Positions 30,646 to 54,669 of a stretch of 64,000 nt of DNA are shown here, piece after piece. The number at the start of each line of letters is the position of its first letter. The first letter of the stretch is position 1. The stretch is from Trichostrongylus colubriformis (Eukaryota; Nematoda; Chromadorea; Rhabditida; Trichostrongylidae): positions 48,626,727-48,690,726 of the forward strand of contig OZ022259.1 of the NCBI GenBank assembly GCA_963978905.1, read 5' to 3'. A program made the translations under genes and the position numbers. The notes under the pieces are model-generated. The model had not been told where the DNA came from. It was given only the letters and a program-made list of their open reading frames with translations, and searched no databases.

Positions 30646-30828
30646 GTGTTGTTCAGGCTTCGTGATGCGAGCGACTCGCGCGATTCAGCTGGGAAGAAAA
30701 GATACATATCGATCAAGCGATCCAGACGATTCAGGCGGAAAGATTAAGGCACGTGTGAATTACAATGATGTAGGTGAATGATTTGTTTTAATCTCGCGAT
30801 CGCCTGAATAGCGAACTCTGAACTCTAA
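30645..30828. mobile_element. CG-rich foldback element, adjoining copy
   Basis: Begins AAAGTGTTGTTCAGGCTTCG, contains AAGATACATATCGATCAAGC, and ends ATAGCGAACTCTGAACTC. It abuts the previous copy, sharing its terminal CTAAAG. Confidence 0.65.
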
Positions 30829-33800
30829 TTTTCAACGTGATTCCCAAGTCATGGTCATGTGGATACATTTGAAACTAACGTACAAAGGCGTGTTCATTCT
30901 TCTGCTCCCACGTATACTCTCTCCATGTGGCTTACCCTCAAGAAACTTCCCTATTCCTTGGCTTAAGGTAGGATGAGTTATACCTTATATCGCTTATTCA
31001 TTTGCACTCCTTTCGAATGGCTAGAGATACACACCAAGAATTCTATGGAACTTGCCGACTTGTCGCCACGTGAGACATCGTGCGCTCGCCTATGCCGAGA
31101 ATTGCGCCCCAGCGTTGAGGTTTTTGATATTACCTTCCCAAACCCGCTGAATTTCGCGCGTCTTTGAGCACTAATACAAAGTAGTGAGCGCTGCGAAACT
31201 TTAGATACCCCTCAAGAGCTTGAATAAGGAATTGCTACATGGTAGTGATGGGAAGTGCTTAAAGGCATCATTAGGGGAAAGTCGGACGAAAAGTAAAAGA
31301 AGTAGTGCATATGAAAGTCGAGATGCCTAGTAACAGGACAGTGGAGAAAAAACGGATGGAAATGGCCAAAAACCCGCGAAATAGGACCCCCTTCCCACCG
31401 TTGATTCTCGACGCGGACGACCTGTCTGTCAAGAGGGAAGTAGTCTGATCTTGTTTCCCATCGGCATGTTGCCAAGTAAACACAAGGGAATGTTTGGAAA
31501 TACGACAGCATCTATTCTCCAGAGTGAGCTTCAAGCTAAAACTGCGAAAGCGCGCAGCAAAACCTTCAATCCTGCCGTATCTTCTTGACCGCTCTCACCC
31601 CAGTCAATCGGGAATTACGTCATCGGGAGGCGGGGTCAACCTGTCAAGAGGCGGAGCATAAGTGCGTTTGCGGGGTTTTGCGGCGTTTCTACAGCTCAGA
31701 GGGGCGCTTTTTCACCGGGATTTCGCCACAGATAGCGTTCCTAGGCCCAGGACTACCATGTGAGTTACTTCTTGTAGGGATTTCTCCATTACCGCATTAC
31801 CCCTCATGATGTCTTTAACCAGGTGATGGGCATGTTAAAAAAGTCGACGTCTCGCGAGTATAAATATCTTGACTGAGAGTTGAATGGCCACAAATCTCCT
31901 AACTGACTGTGGATTCCTGCGACAACTTCACAAAGCTGAATGCTAATTTAACGACCTGTTGATCGACAGCGATGATAACGAACCTGTGCTGGATGACGAT
32001 ACAAAGCATTGAAAAACAAACTTGTTGAAAAGATATAAGTGCTCCATTTTGACCCTAGATACCCTTGTGCATGTTGATCAAAATTAATTAGCTGTGGATT
32101 TCAAATCAGTTAAAAAAGGAATTTTCTGTGCTGCATCCCACCATTGGGACGCATTGCCCCACGTGGCAGAAAACGTGCGTCCCAGCATTGGGACGCAATG
32201 TCGCCAACGTGTTAATATTTCCCGTTCACCCACTAAGCTTGCATTCCTTTTTTTTTTGAAATTTTCTAGTTTTTGAAACATTCAGTAGCAACTGCTTGTT
32301 GGCATCATTCTAGTTCAACCACACGTTGTTCATTTTATCATTTATTAATACAAAGAATGGGCAACATCCATAACAATATTATGACATGCTCGCGTCTCTT
32401 AAATGATGGGCCACGAGGTGTTAGGATCGGGAGGGGGAGAGGTTCTGTAAGGGGAAACTCATCCACTGGAAGCCACGAAATTATGATCATGAGGGTGATG
32501 GAGTGAAACCAATGCTTTGGAATTTAGCTTCAACTGCCCAAGGCAGATAAAGATGCGAACTACTAAGCTAAACGATGAGTGGACAGCTGAAGCCGTTTCT
32601 GACAACTAGACGACGATAGGCCGCTGATCGATTATCGATTCGATATCGATTAACGTCCTGACTAAGAAAGGAGGGAGCCGACGGGTGAATTTTTTTGGAT
32701 TGTCGGAATGCTGCACATGAAGTTTTGCCAACACACCGCAGCGATCGATACACATAAAATGAACATGGGGGTGATGACCATGAAAATTTTCGGGATACCG
32801 AAACAGCAAAAAGACGAAGAATGATTTTGGCCACTACTTGGTTGGCTGTCAGCTGCTCTAACAGTTTACATACGGTTTTACTCGAAGAAAAACTCAGTGA
32901 AGTACGGTAGTAGGTTGTCGCGCGTTCGCTTACTGTAAACGCACGCTTCTTTTTCACCTCTTCGATGCAACGACACGCTAATGAGGAACATTCACACACA
33001 CACATACGCATCATATTATTCGAACGATCAATAAATCAATAAATGTATGTACACACGAAATGTGTTAGTGAGGCGGGGCCAAATCCGAAAGTCGTGTATG
33101 AATTAAGAATTACCATAAATGAGAATAGCATTAGTATGGATGTGATTGAGGTGTTATGAGACTCAGAGTGAGAGAGACAGAGCTAGACAGCTAGAGGGGC
33201 ACAGAGACGCAGAGAAACAAAGCGTGGTGATCGATACGTATTTGATAGATACAGTAGGCGATGAACATGGTACATGCAACAATACATAATTGGCGACGGT
33301 ATTAGAGCGGCCAAACGATGGGTGGGGTACCCCAAATAGCACCCCACGTCAGCTGAAAGACAACGGCTACCAAAAACAATCAGGGTACGGTAAGGTTGCG
33401 CGATGAGGTGGAAAGCACTGATAAGTTGCTGCTGGTTGTGGTGGTGTGGTGGGGAGGGGGGATGGTGGGTCCTAACACGACAAGTGCTTGGAGAGTACGG
33501 TAGGTCGAAATTATTGTGTGGGTGGGCTTAGGCTAGACGAGCGCGCACACACACATAGACACACATGAGCTCACATAAAATACGGCAATGATCACAATTG
33601 AATGACTATACACATGTTTCCTATAATAATAACAATATTAACAATAATCATATGATGATGTGATGACGTAATGAATGATAAACGATAATGAAAGTCAGAT
33701 GGATGTAAAAGACATTAATAGAAGGTGTTTAAATGTGTGTAAGTGTGAAAAAAAACATTACAACAAAATTACACATACAAAAATTACAATCAATTATGTT

Positions 33801-34118
33801 GAAAGATTTTTTGGGGTAGTAGAAGACCATCATAATGGAGCAGCACAGATGCCTAAAACCGAATCGCAGACCGTGTTTCTAAGATGTAGGCCGCGGATGG
33901 GCAGGCGGGCGGGCAGGCAGGCAGGACAATGCGACAAGAGAAGAATGAGGAAGTCAGATATGAGGAGTGGTGGTGGATGCTGGTGGTGGCGGCGATGGCA
34001 GGGCCGAGACGTCCCACCGCAACGCAACGACAGTGATGTGCTTCTGAGCAGTCTTCAGGAGGGGAATGCCTTGCCGGCAGTAGTGAACTTCTTCAACGGC
34101 AGTCAACGCGCGGTGTGT
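30829..34118. other. Intergenic and lit-1 3' flank
   Basis: No gene recognised. The part from about 33000 to 34118 contains CACACA tracts, (AATAAT)-like stretches and GGTGGT-rich sequence, and is plausibly the lit-1 3' UTR on the minus strand. Candidate AATAAA signals on that strand are too numerous to choose one. Confidence 0.4.
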
Positions 34119-46215
<12,097 letters not shown>

Positions 46216-49200
46216 CTGAAATATTTGGGTATAATGGAAAAGATACACATCGATCGAAAGTAATTAGAACGGTATTCACGTTGGAGAACGAATTTCGGCG
46301 CTGAACAATTTTCAAAAGAATCCTTTTTCATTGAGAAGGTTAGTTAAACTGCAAATGATGATGACAATGACATAAAAGGAGGATGAAAGAAAAAGAAACT
46401 GAAAGAATGAAAAAAGGCGAATGATCGGGATGAGCCCAGCGGAAACAGCCGAAGGGACGCCCGGATCAGATGCTAGCCGATAAGAGGTCTGCATGATACG
46501 ATAAAGGCATAAAGGCACTGTGGATTATACCATATAGTCTTCCATCCTTGTGGCATACCAATGAATTTATTGATTGATCCATAGGATTTAATTATAGAAG
46601 GAGAAGAGAAGCCATTTTGCTATTACTGTTGAAAAAGGTCTGAAGATCACCTCCTGCACTTTCACCATGCAAGCAATGAATTATGATAATATTACTTATT
46701 TTAACGAATTACACAGCATTATTACAAAGTATCATTAACAGATTCTTCTCAGATAAGCTCAATCGCAAATTATTATCACATAAAACTGATACTATATTGA
46801 AGTATCACCACTAATAATGGTGATAATTACGATTATAAAGCAGTCCTCAGGGTCCTATTCGGGGCACGGCAGAGTTTTTGTAAAACTGCTCGAAAACATC
46901 TGAAAATCAGTGTAATATATACTGTAAATACAGATAATTATTAATCCATCAAACGGTTCACATTGAATAAGGAAATGATTCGCGTTTTGAAAAATTCCCG
47001 TTTTAAAGTGATTACATAGGGTGAGATTAGTGGCCGTCATCCGTGTTGTGTGGATAAACCATGTGGTTTTTTTGTAATGGGTATACCATGATATGATAGT
47101 ATTTGGAAGGGCCTTAAAGGACATGTAATGAAAAATGAGTAGATATGGTGAAGTTTCCGATAGGAAAATCGTATTAAACCAATAGGTGCAGAAGGAATCG
47201 GGAAATGAAACCCGCCTAATGGCTGGGACCCGCGATAGATTGACGCGGCGGTCACGTGTCCTGGGTGGGCAGTGGTCAGCGATGGCAATGGCTGTGATGG
47301 TGGTAGTGGCGAATCAGCTGGTGAGGACTCGTGTCGTGGCCCACCGCGATAGTCGAGGAGCTAGCTGTTGGAGCATTGATTGGTCAAGTCCCCCTATACA
47401 CGGAAGTGCAGAGAGGCCAGATGGCAATAGATGACGAGGGCTGGGGGTAGTCGCCCATAATGAAAAGAGAGGTAGCGTGTCAGTTATGGATTATACACAT
47501 ATGACAGATATCCACGTATATCACACAGACACACATGTATACACACACAGATGGACACACACATACAGAGACAGATTGACAGCCACCAGGCCACCGCGCA
47601 TCCTTAGAACCGGTTGGTCTTAGCCGGTCAGCCGCCAGGGGGTCCAGGCTTAGGCCAGTTAGCCAAGCCATTCTTCTCCCCGGACCGATGCGTATATGCA
47701 AATCTAGGCGGCCGATGGGGGGGGGTGCATGAGATAAGGCTGACCTCACGGCCTACGGAGAGCTAAAGGACGGGCAAGCTGCCATTCAGATATCCGTAGT
47801 ATACCTCCTGCGGCTATACGAAGAAATAACAAGTGTCAAATGGCATTTCTACGGTAACACACACGCATGCCGCCGCATTCACACACGCCACACAACAACC
47901 ATGTATGGTAAATAGTAAACAAAAACAGAGTCAAAGCACGAGCTGCTGAAGCTGCAGCAGCAGCAGCAGCAGCAGTAACAGCAGCACCATCGTAATGGTG
48001 TGTGTGGGTCAATAATAGCCGAGGCGCTTCTCGTCTCACGTCTCTGGTCCCCATTTCCTCACCCATTTTCGCCAATCTTAAGCATTAGAAGACATGCGAC
48101 AATTGTTTCGTAAAAGACCCGTTCTTCCCCAAACATCAGTCAGCAACCTTGACCCGAAAATGAGCTTGAAAATTAGTCACAATCTGGTCCTATTCGCGTA
48201 ATGGTGGTTATTCTGGTCCGAGCAACCCTGCGAAGAGTCAAATGTCATGTAATCTCCCTCCGGAGTCGTTAATCACACACATCTTGACCATGATCCATAT
48301 CTACATTGCATAGATAAGCAAGACTCCCATAGAGCAAAAATCATGCAGTTTGAAATTTTAAAATAAATTTTAATATAGAAAAAATGCGCGCGCAAAATTT
48401 CAAAATTGATTTTCAATATGGAAAAAGCCGCGTGCGAGAATTTCCGAAAGGCAACGCATACTTCGGTACAAAGTCATATGAATTGCATATGTATAAAAGA
48501 AGGAATGATTAAAAGAAAAGACAGGAACAGTGTAGAATTGAATAAGCACGTAAGAGGAAAGATGATGGAAAGAAATGAGAAAAACAAGGAAAGTTAGAAG
48601 CATGAGCTTGAACTTGGAAAGAGTCAAATAAATTATGTAGAAGAAAATGAAGAATGATTCAAAGACGTGAAGAAGAAAATCTGAGATGAGGAAAAAGAAA
48701 GAGGAAATCATGCGAAAAATGAAATGAAATAAATGCAAAGTGAGCTTCTAAAAGCGTTGAGGAATACAGAAAAACCTACTTTGGTGAAACCCAAAACAAA
48801 GTAGGACAAAAGCCGATTCAACCACCTCAATTATAGTAGGACAGACATCGAACGCATGGCACATCCAGTGAAATCAACAAAGAACCCTTTCTCACGTCGA
48901 TAACTACTTTTACGACACAGAAATTTCACTAGTATTCACGGAAATAGTGGAAGAATTATAGAAGATTCTGCAAATTGGTATCTTCCAGATAAAAACTGAA
49001 ATCGAACTTCGTTTGGGACCAAAAGCGCCAGTGTCACATATACAGTTCGCAAATCGAATTCCAGATCTAACGATCTCAGCGCGATTATTTATTTGGTCTC
49101 AAAGATAAAGGAGGAAGAGTTTTAGAAGGTCGAGGCTCATACTTCCGCATATTTTCAGACCCTTGAACCATTGTATGGGGCCAAGTCAAATGCATGGCCT

Positions 49201-49990
49201 ATTTTTAAGGGACCATCGTAAACTGAACATAATGGTAGTAGAATCTCATCAATGGTGCAGGCTTGCTGCTGGCTTGCTGCTGGAGCTATCCAACAAATAC
49301 TTAAATACGGTAGCCGTAGCTAATTCATGTCGTTCTTCATTTGCACCCCCTCTACCTTTTCGCCCTGACATAATCCATGACCGCCTATTTCCGCGGTCGA
49401 CGAGCAAGTACACAAGTTCATCTGTCCTAAGAGGCAGTGTATAAGTAATGGGAAATACTAAGGGCATGTCAGGCTCGTCATCGAGCGTAATTCAGTGAAA
49501 AAGGTTAAGCAGAGGGGAAAAGTACAGAAGAAAGCCGCAATAATGCCATCTAAGCAGGCAACTCGTCATACAAGTCTTCATAGATGATTTCCAGTAGGGG
49601 CCAAGAGAAGTACTTTGAGGCTTGACGTATAAAGGGAAGTGACAGTGAACGGGAAATGAAAGAACAAGTTCAAAACCAAGCTTTCGCTGGAGGATCCCCG
49701 TCAGGAGAACCGTACCTTGTTCGAGAGAGGGTCCTTCAAAGTCGTACATGTCACTTGATGCTAGCAAATAAGCAGACAAGAAGCTATAAATCATCGGAAT
49801 CACTAGCAGTCACCGGTCGCGGTAGGTAGGGGGGCATATAGACGAAAACCCGGGGGAGAGGGGGGGAGGGCAATCTCCCCGAGACCTCGTTCTACTGAAA
49901 TGATTCTTTTTCACTGAACAACAATGACTCCGAAATGAAGCAGACCTAGAACAAAATCACAGCTTATTTTAGGCCTGCAACTATAGGCCT
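46216..49990. other. lit-1 5' flank or first intron
   Basis: Holds AC-rich sequence (about 47505-47575) and a (CAG)n tract at 47953-47978. That tract reads as poly-Ala on the minus strand in a frame (MAKMGEEMGTRDVRREAPRL onward) that could be an alternative lit-1 5' exon only with a weak donor. No certain gene. Confidence 0.35.
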
Positions 49991-49993
49991 ACA

Positions 49994-50496
49994 TACAGTA
50001 GCGGTCAAAAATATATGCGGTTATGGATTCTAACCATAACTTTGGTCGAAGTTTACATTTCTTATTCAATTTTTTTTGTTTTTTGAAGGCAACTGGTACT
50101 CAGTGAAGCAAAGTAGGGTGTAGTGTTGAGATTGGAAAATTTGTTTAACTAAAAACTCTAAAAATAGCCAAACCTTTCCAAAGATTCAATTGGCCATAAA
50201 AAGCTTATAACTCATCGAAACGGGCAGGTGGGCAGAAAATAATACGGAATGAGGCTGGGACTTTGTTGCACGCTATTTCAAATCCTAACAGCACTGAGGC
50301 ACGGAGTTGACCATTTTCAGTGGTTTCAGTTAAATGATTTTTTCAACCTTCACACTGCATCCTACTCGGCTGAGATACTTTATTTCATTGAGTAACAGTT
50401 GCCTTCAGAACATAAAAAAATTGAGCGAGATATGCAAATATCGAACAAAGTTATGGTCAAAATCCCAAACTGCATATATTTTTGACCGCTACTGTA
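49994..50496. mobile_element. Long-inverted-repeat element A, copy 2
   Basis: CAGTAGCGGTCAAAAATATA at 49996 and TATATTTTTGACCGCTACTG ending at 50494, with TA on both sides. The arms are similar for about 200 bp inward (for example GAAGGCAACTGGTACTCAGT against ATTGAGTAACAGTTGCCTTC). Closely related to 9667-10179 and noncoding. Confidence 0.88.
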
Positions 50497-53160
50497 TGTA
50501 GGCCTTGAAAGCAGGCAGACCTGAACTGCCGCAGGGGCACCGGATTCCCTTGTCAACAACAATAACAGCAACAGACAACGCAGGAAAGAGAGTGACAGAG
50601 GCGGAACTGTTAAGAGTAGAAGTCAGCAGAGGTGCTAGAGTAGGAAGGAGCTCATCCAGTTCAGCAGCGATATTAGAAATGACAGGATCAGGGATCAGGA
50701 TAACTCACGTCTCAGGCCAATAAAGGAGCCCGCTGTATACCCTAGCGAAGATGAAGGGTTTCCCAAAAAGTTTTCGAGAAAAGAAGTTTAAAATTTCATT
50801 TAAAAATAGTTCAAAAACAAGACCCATAACCAGCCAGGTGATGGCGACCTGACAGACCACTTCGCTCTAAAAGGGGTAGAAGGGGCGGGTAGTGGTGGCG
50901 TGCAAGAGATCGGAACGCCGTAAGTTGGTCGCGCTGGGTCGAATTGGTCAGCAGCAGCAGCAGCCCGCGCGCTCACAGCCCAGTCTATTTGCTCACGCCT
51001 CGCGCGCGCTCGTTTCTATTTCAAGCCCGATTGCCCCATGTCACGCCGTGCCCCAGGGACAAGAATAGCCACTCAGAGCGCACGAATTTAGCGACAACGC
51101 GTGTCGTCTGAAGAGCTACGGCGCCATATTTAGCTATCCGGGGCGGGGACATGACGTTAAAAAAACGCGAACTACTCAGCACTCGCTTTTGTGTCATCTC
51201 TTGGGTAAACATTGAGCGAAATTTATCTGGAAAATTCAGTTCAGTGTCGACCTAAGCTGGTTTGAAAGGGAGGTATATGTAGGTGTCTGGGATGAACGTA
51301 TTCAATACCTCATCGACGTCAGAAGGTTGTTGACGGCAATGCCACCACCAGCGGTGGCTGTGATACAAGCGTCAAAGAGCGCCTAATAGCGACGATATGG
51401 CAACGACAAAGGGCAAAGCACAGAGAACGTTAGCCGCCTCAACACACACGAACTAGAACCTTCGCTATTTCATCTGCCTGCTTTTCTTATGTAATCCAAC
51501 CGCTCAAATATTTGATATGGATTGGGCTTCACGTCGGTCATGTGGCCAACCCCCAAACATGAACCCAGTGACTCGCCAATCCTATAGCCAAAAATAAGAA
51601 ATTTCTACGATAAAACTGGGAATTCTCTCATTCCCAGGCCTCGTGAGCCTCCCTGGAACACATAGCTACCCGACCAGCTAAACCAGCTTTGATGACTAAA
51701 TGTCTGAAGTTAAATAGCGATAATTAAAGGGAAACCCTGTGGCTAAATAGGGGTTGAATAGTCTACCGTTCATACCTATGTGACAAGATAAAAGTGTGCC
51801 ATCAAGACCCACAGCTTATGTGATCACGAGTGACGCATGATGCGACGCGTCTCAGCTGGGGCACCGAATGTGATTGGGTCTTGAGACGATTATCCTGTTC
51901 TACAGTGCAAATGTGGCGAACTATACGGTAATCTCTTTATAACTAGCTGCATCCGAGCCCCCTAGCTCATGCACATTGCGTCGCACATAGGCGCCGCGAC
52001 GCGAATTTCTGTCCTAGTGGAACATACACCTATACGATAGGTGAAACTTTTCCAAGAAAAAACCAAATACGAACAAAATCTTGAATCTGAGAAAATTCTG
52101 TTAGACGCATGCGGCTGCGTTGCGGATAAAGATACTGAAGGGTGCACACAGTTGGGTGTGTAGTTCAATAATGTGGGCCATCAGTACGAGCCTACAAGGA
52201 ATTGCGTACGCTTGCAGTTCCTGGAACAAGCACTGACTCAAATGGGGTTGGTCCAGGGCAACATGGACTGATCGAAATGACACAAGATTCAAAAAAGGAT
52301 CCCAAAAATGATCAAGGGAAATGGTGTTTAGGAAGAGAGAGTTAAAGATACTTCAAGGATATCCTCGGGTAAACCACAATGAGAAGGTACATATGTATGT
52401 ATATGATACGACGAATATCTATACTCCAGACGAGCCTTGTGAAAGCTCTCATCGAAAAATCTGGAACCACAATGAATGGCGGCAAAAAGCCACAAAGTTC
52501 ACAAACAGGACAACACTAATTTGGCTTCCTTAGAGATTTCAGGCTCTGAACAGGCGAGGCAAAAAGGTGGAAAAGCTAGCTTTCAATAAATAAGATCGTG
52601 TAACTTGGAAGGCTTCAATAAAATTAGCTAGAACGACTAATCTTGCTTCTATAAATAGAGCGGCAGCCCATGGAACGGTCTGTTCAGCAGTCACCCACCA
52701 GAGGGATCTTTTTTTAAGGAAGCCACTTGGCCACCTAAAGACATCAGTGGACCCAAAATATTCACGCAACTTGTTGTCAAGTAGTCTAGGGCGATTCGAG
52801 GACTGGCGTGCCGTGGCCGTCTCACACATCGCTAAGCTTTGACGTTCAACCGTGAACGTACGAACGAACGAACGCCTTGACAGACGCACAACATAAAGTA
52901 CTGCAGTACTAGCGGTAAGTGAACAACGAGCTTGGTCATGTGGTTAACCACGGGGGAACTTGAGCTTAGCATATGACTTATAAAAAGAAGAGCTTTACTT
53001 CTTTTCCTACTTCTTCCTTGTGACCGGAAATAGACTTTCGAGCAATCAAGGACTGAAAGATAGCAAAAGGAAGGCTTTAATAAAAGGAATATGACATAAT
53101 TTAATATAATATAATGATTTTGATATTTTTTTTTATTTTTAATAGCTGCTGATTTTCACC
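50497..53160. other. No gene recognised
   Basis: Contains a GC-rich patch at 50880-51130 with GCAGCAGCAGCAGC and GCGCGCG runs, and a 116-codon minus frame (52539-52889) without recognisable motifs. No supported feature. Confidence 0.35.
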
Positions 53161-53165
53161 GCAGC

Positions 53166-53282
53166 CAGCGATGCAAAAGTTGTTACGAGTCATGTTACAG
53201 TAAGTTACAAAGAATGGAGTGCGGGTTCGAGTCCCGTGCGAGACCGAAGCTGTTGCCCATAACGCAGATACTTGTAATAACA
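53166..53282. repeat. Truncated copy of the tRNA-like foldback element
   Basis: AGCGATGCAAAAGTTGTTAC matches the left end of the 13448 element. GCGGGTTCGAGTCCCGTGCG and AGACCGAAGCTGTTGCCCAT match its right arm. The centre and most of the left tRNA-like block are deleted. Confidence 0.7.
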
Positions 53283-54428
53283 CATAATATTATTTTGGTG
53301 TTAATCAAAGCCTTTTGCGCGATGCGCCACGCATTCTAGTTTCATATAGAATCATGATGACAGGTGAATACGATCTGTCCCATACAATCAATAAGGGGTG
53401 GGGGGGGGGGGGGGGAGGAGCAGTCGGTGTACAGTTCACTGGTTTACCCTCGCAGACGAGTATGACACCAACAAATCTACTCCGAAGAATGGAAAGTTTT
53501 GTTGGCCTAGTCGGGCGCTGACAATGGATTTAATCCCCGCATCATTCGAATAGTAAAGCACGCTACCTGCCACTACACCAACTCACTTCACACATGAAGG
53601 TTACAGAAAAAATAAATAGCAATGTTATAACCCAAAGACCACCTAACCCAACTTCAAGCAGAAAACTGTGCCGCACTCGCATTGAAATGGCCTCAGTGTT
53701 TAGTGAAGATGTTACAAAATGCTTGTCAATCAGCAAAGCCAGAAGATCAGTGGGATTCGTACGCATGGCGCATCCCAAAAAAAAACAGTCTAATTCGTTA
53801 TAAAACAGTATATACAGCGGATATTGTGTGGATTTTATAGATTAGAAACGCAAGATGGAGATACTAGGCCTTTTGGTGAAGGGATGGCAAGTCTTTGAGC
53901 TCAAGGAATCAGCTAGTCATTCCAGGAAATATTAAGTACAAACCACCCCCACCTACAATTGGAAAATGACTTTTTAAGGTTCAGCATGTGACATACATAT
54001 GAGACACTCTTAGCACAGCGCTAGATCCCATCGTTCGCATAAAATCAATCAGATTCGCATAGAAGTAAGCTCAATTATAGCTAGACATTGATCAGTAACG
54101 TACTTAATTCCTGCTCAGAAACTTCACTGCCCTCGAAACAATGGTCATACTTTTTTGATACCCTTTGATTTATTTTTTAATCAAATTAAATTTTTATTGA
54201 TGATTTGCAATACCAATCACACAAAGTACGATAGCATTTGGATGCAGTGGAATTGCAACAAATAAAATAAGAATAGCTTTAGTTGTACAGATGAGAAATG
54301 TAGCGACATGAAGAGCGATGGCTGAGGCGATGATGGTTGGGTGGGATGGGGATGCGTGGCGCGGCGGTCGCGCATAGAGGCCATCAAGAATGAAGCCGAA
54401 CTGGCTTCGCAAACTGGTCTGCGCCTAC

Positions 54429-54603
54429 CGTCACTGCTGCCGCCATCGCCGTCCTCGTGCTCGTCTTCGTCGTCGTCGTCGACGACGACGACGACGAGCA
54501 CGAGGACGATCACGGGCGGTGATGGTGGTGGTGGTGGCGTCGTCGATGTGCGCACGCACACGCCAACACCAAAAAACTCGGCGTTCTTCACGTCGGCAGC
54601 CAT
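54429..54603 (-). CDS. lit-1: Candidate 5' exon of lit-1
   Basis: ATG at 54603 opens MAADVKNAEFFGVGVCVRTS, a Pro run, a Val/Leu run and an acidic run ending EDGDGGSSD plus G. It is followed by donor GTAGGC in phase 1, exactly what the exon at 46215 needs; the joined reading becomes SSDG-SSSSSG. It would complete a protein of about 596 residues with an 8.2 kb first intron. The hydrophobic-acidic composition is odd and comes from the palindromic repeat inside it, so the call is tentative. Confidence 0.35.
54451..54507. repeat. Near-perfect palindrome of GTC/GAC triplets
   Basis: The left arm GTCCTCGTGCTCGTCTTCGT continuing to 54480 is the inverted complement of 54481-54507 except for a three-base TTC. 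It would form a 27-bp stem with no loop. Confidence 0.85.
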
Positions 54604-54669
54604 CGTGATTATCGTTGAACGTGTATATGTGCGTGCGGTGCATACACACACATTCACAATGTCTCATAT

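Noticed and set aside
33001..34118. CRISPR-like or satellite array in the repeat-rich lit-1 3' flank
   Set aside because: Only dinucleotide and imperfect simple repeats are seen, with no spaced direct repeats.
47836..48075. Poly-Ala frame as the lit-1 first exon
   Set aside because: The only phase-1 donor available is GTGCTT after the Ala run, which is weak. The 54429 candidate has a better donor. It remains an alternative.
54217..54667. Arg-rich, Pro-rich and Ser/Thr-rich frames around the triplet palindrome
   Set aside because: All but one are shadows of the GTC/GAC repeat. Only the frame with a phase-matching donor was kept, as a tentative lit-1 exon.
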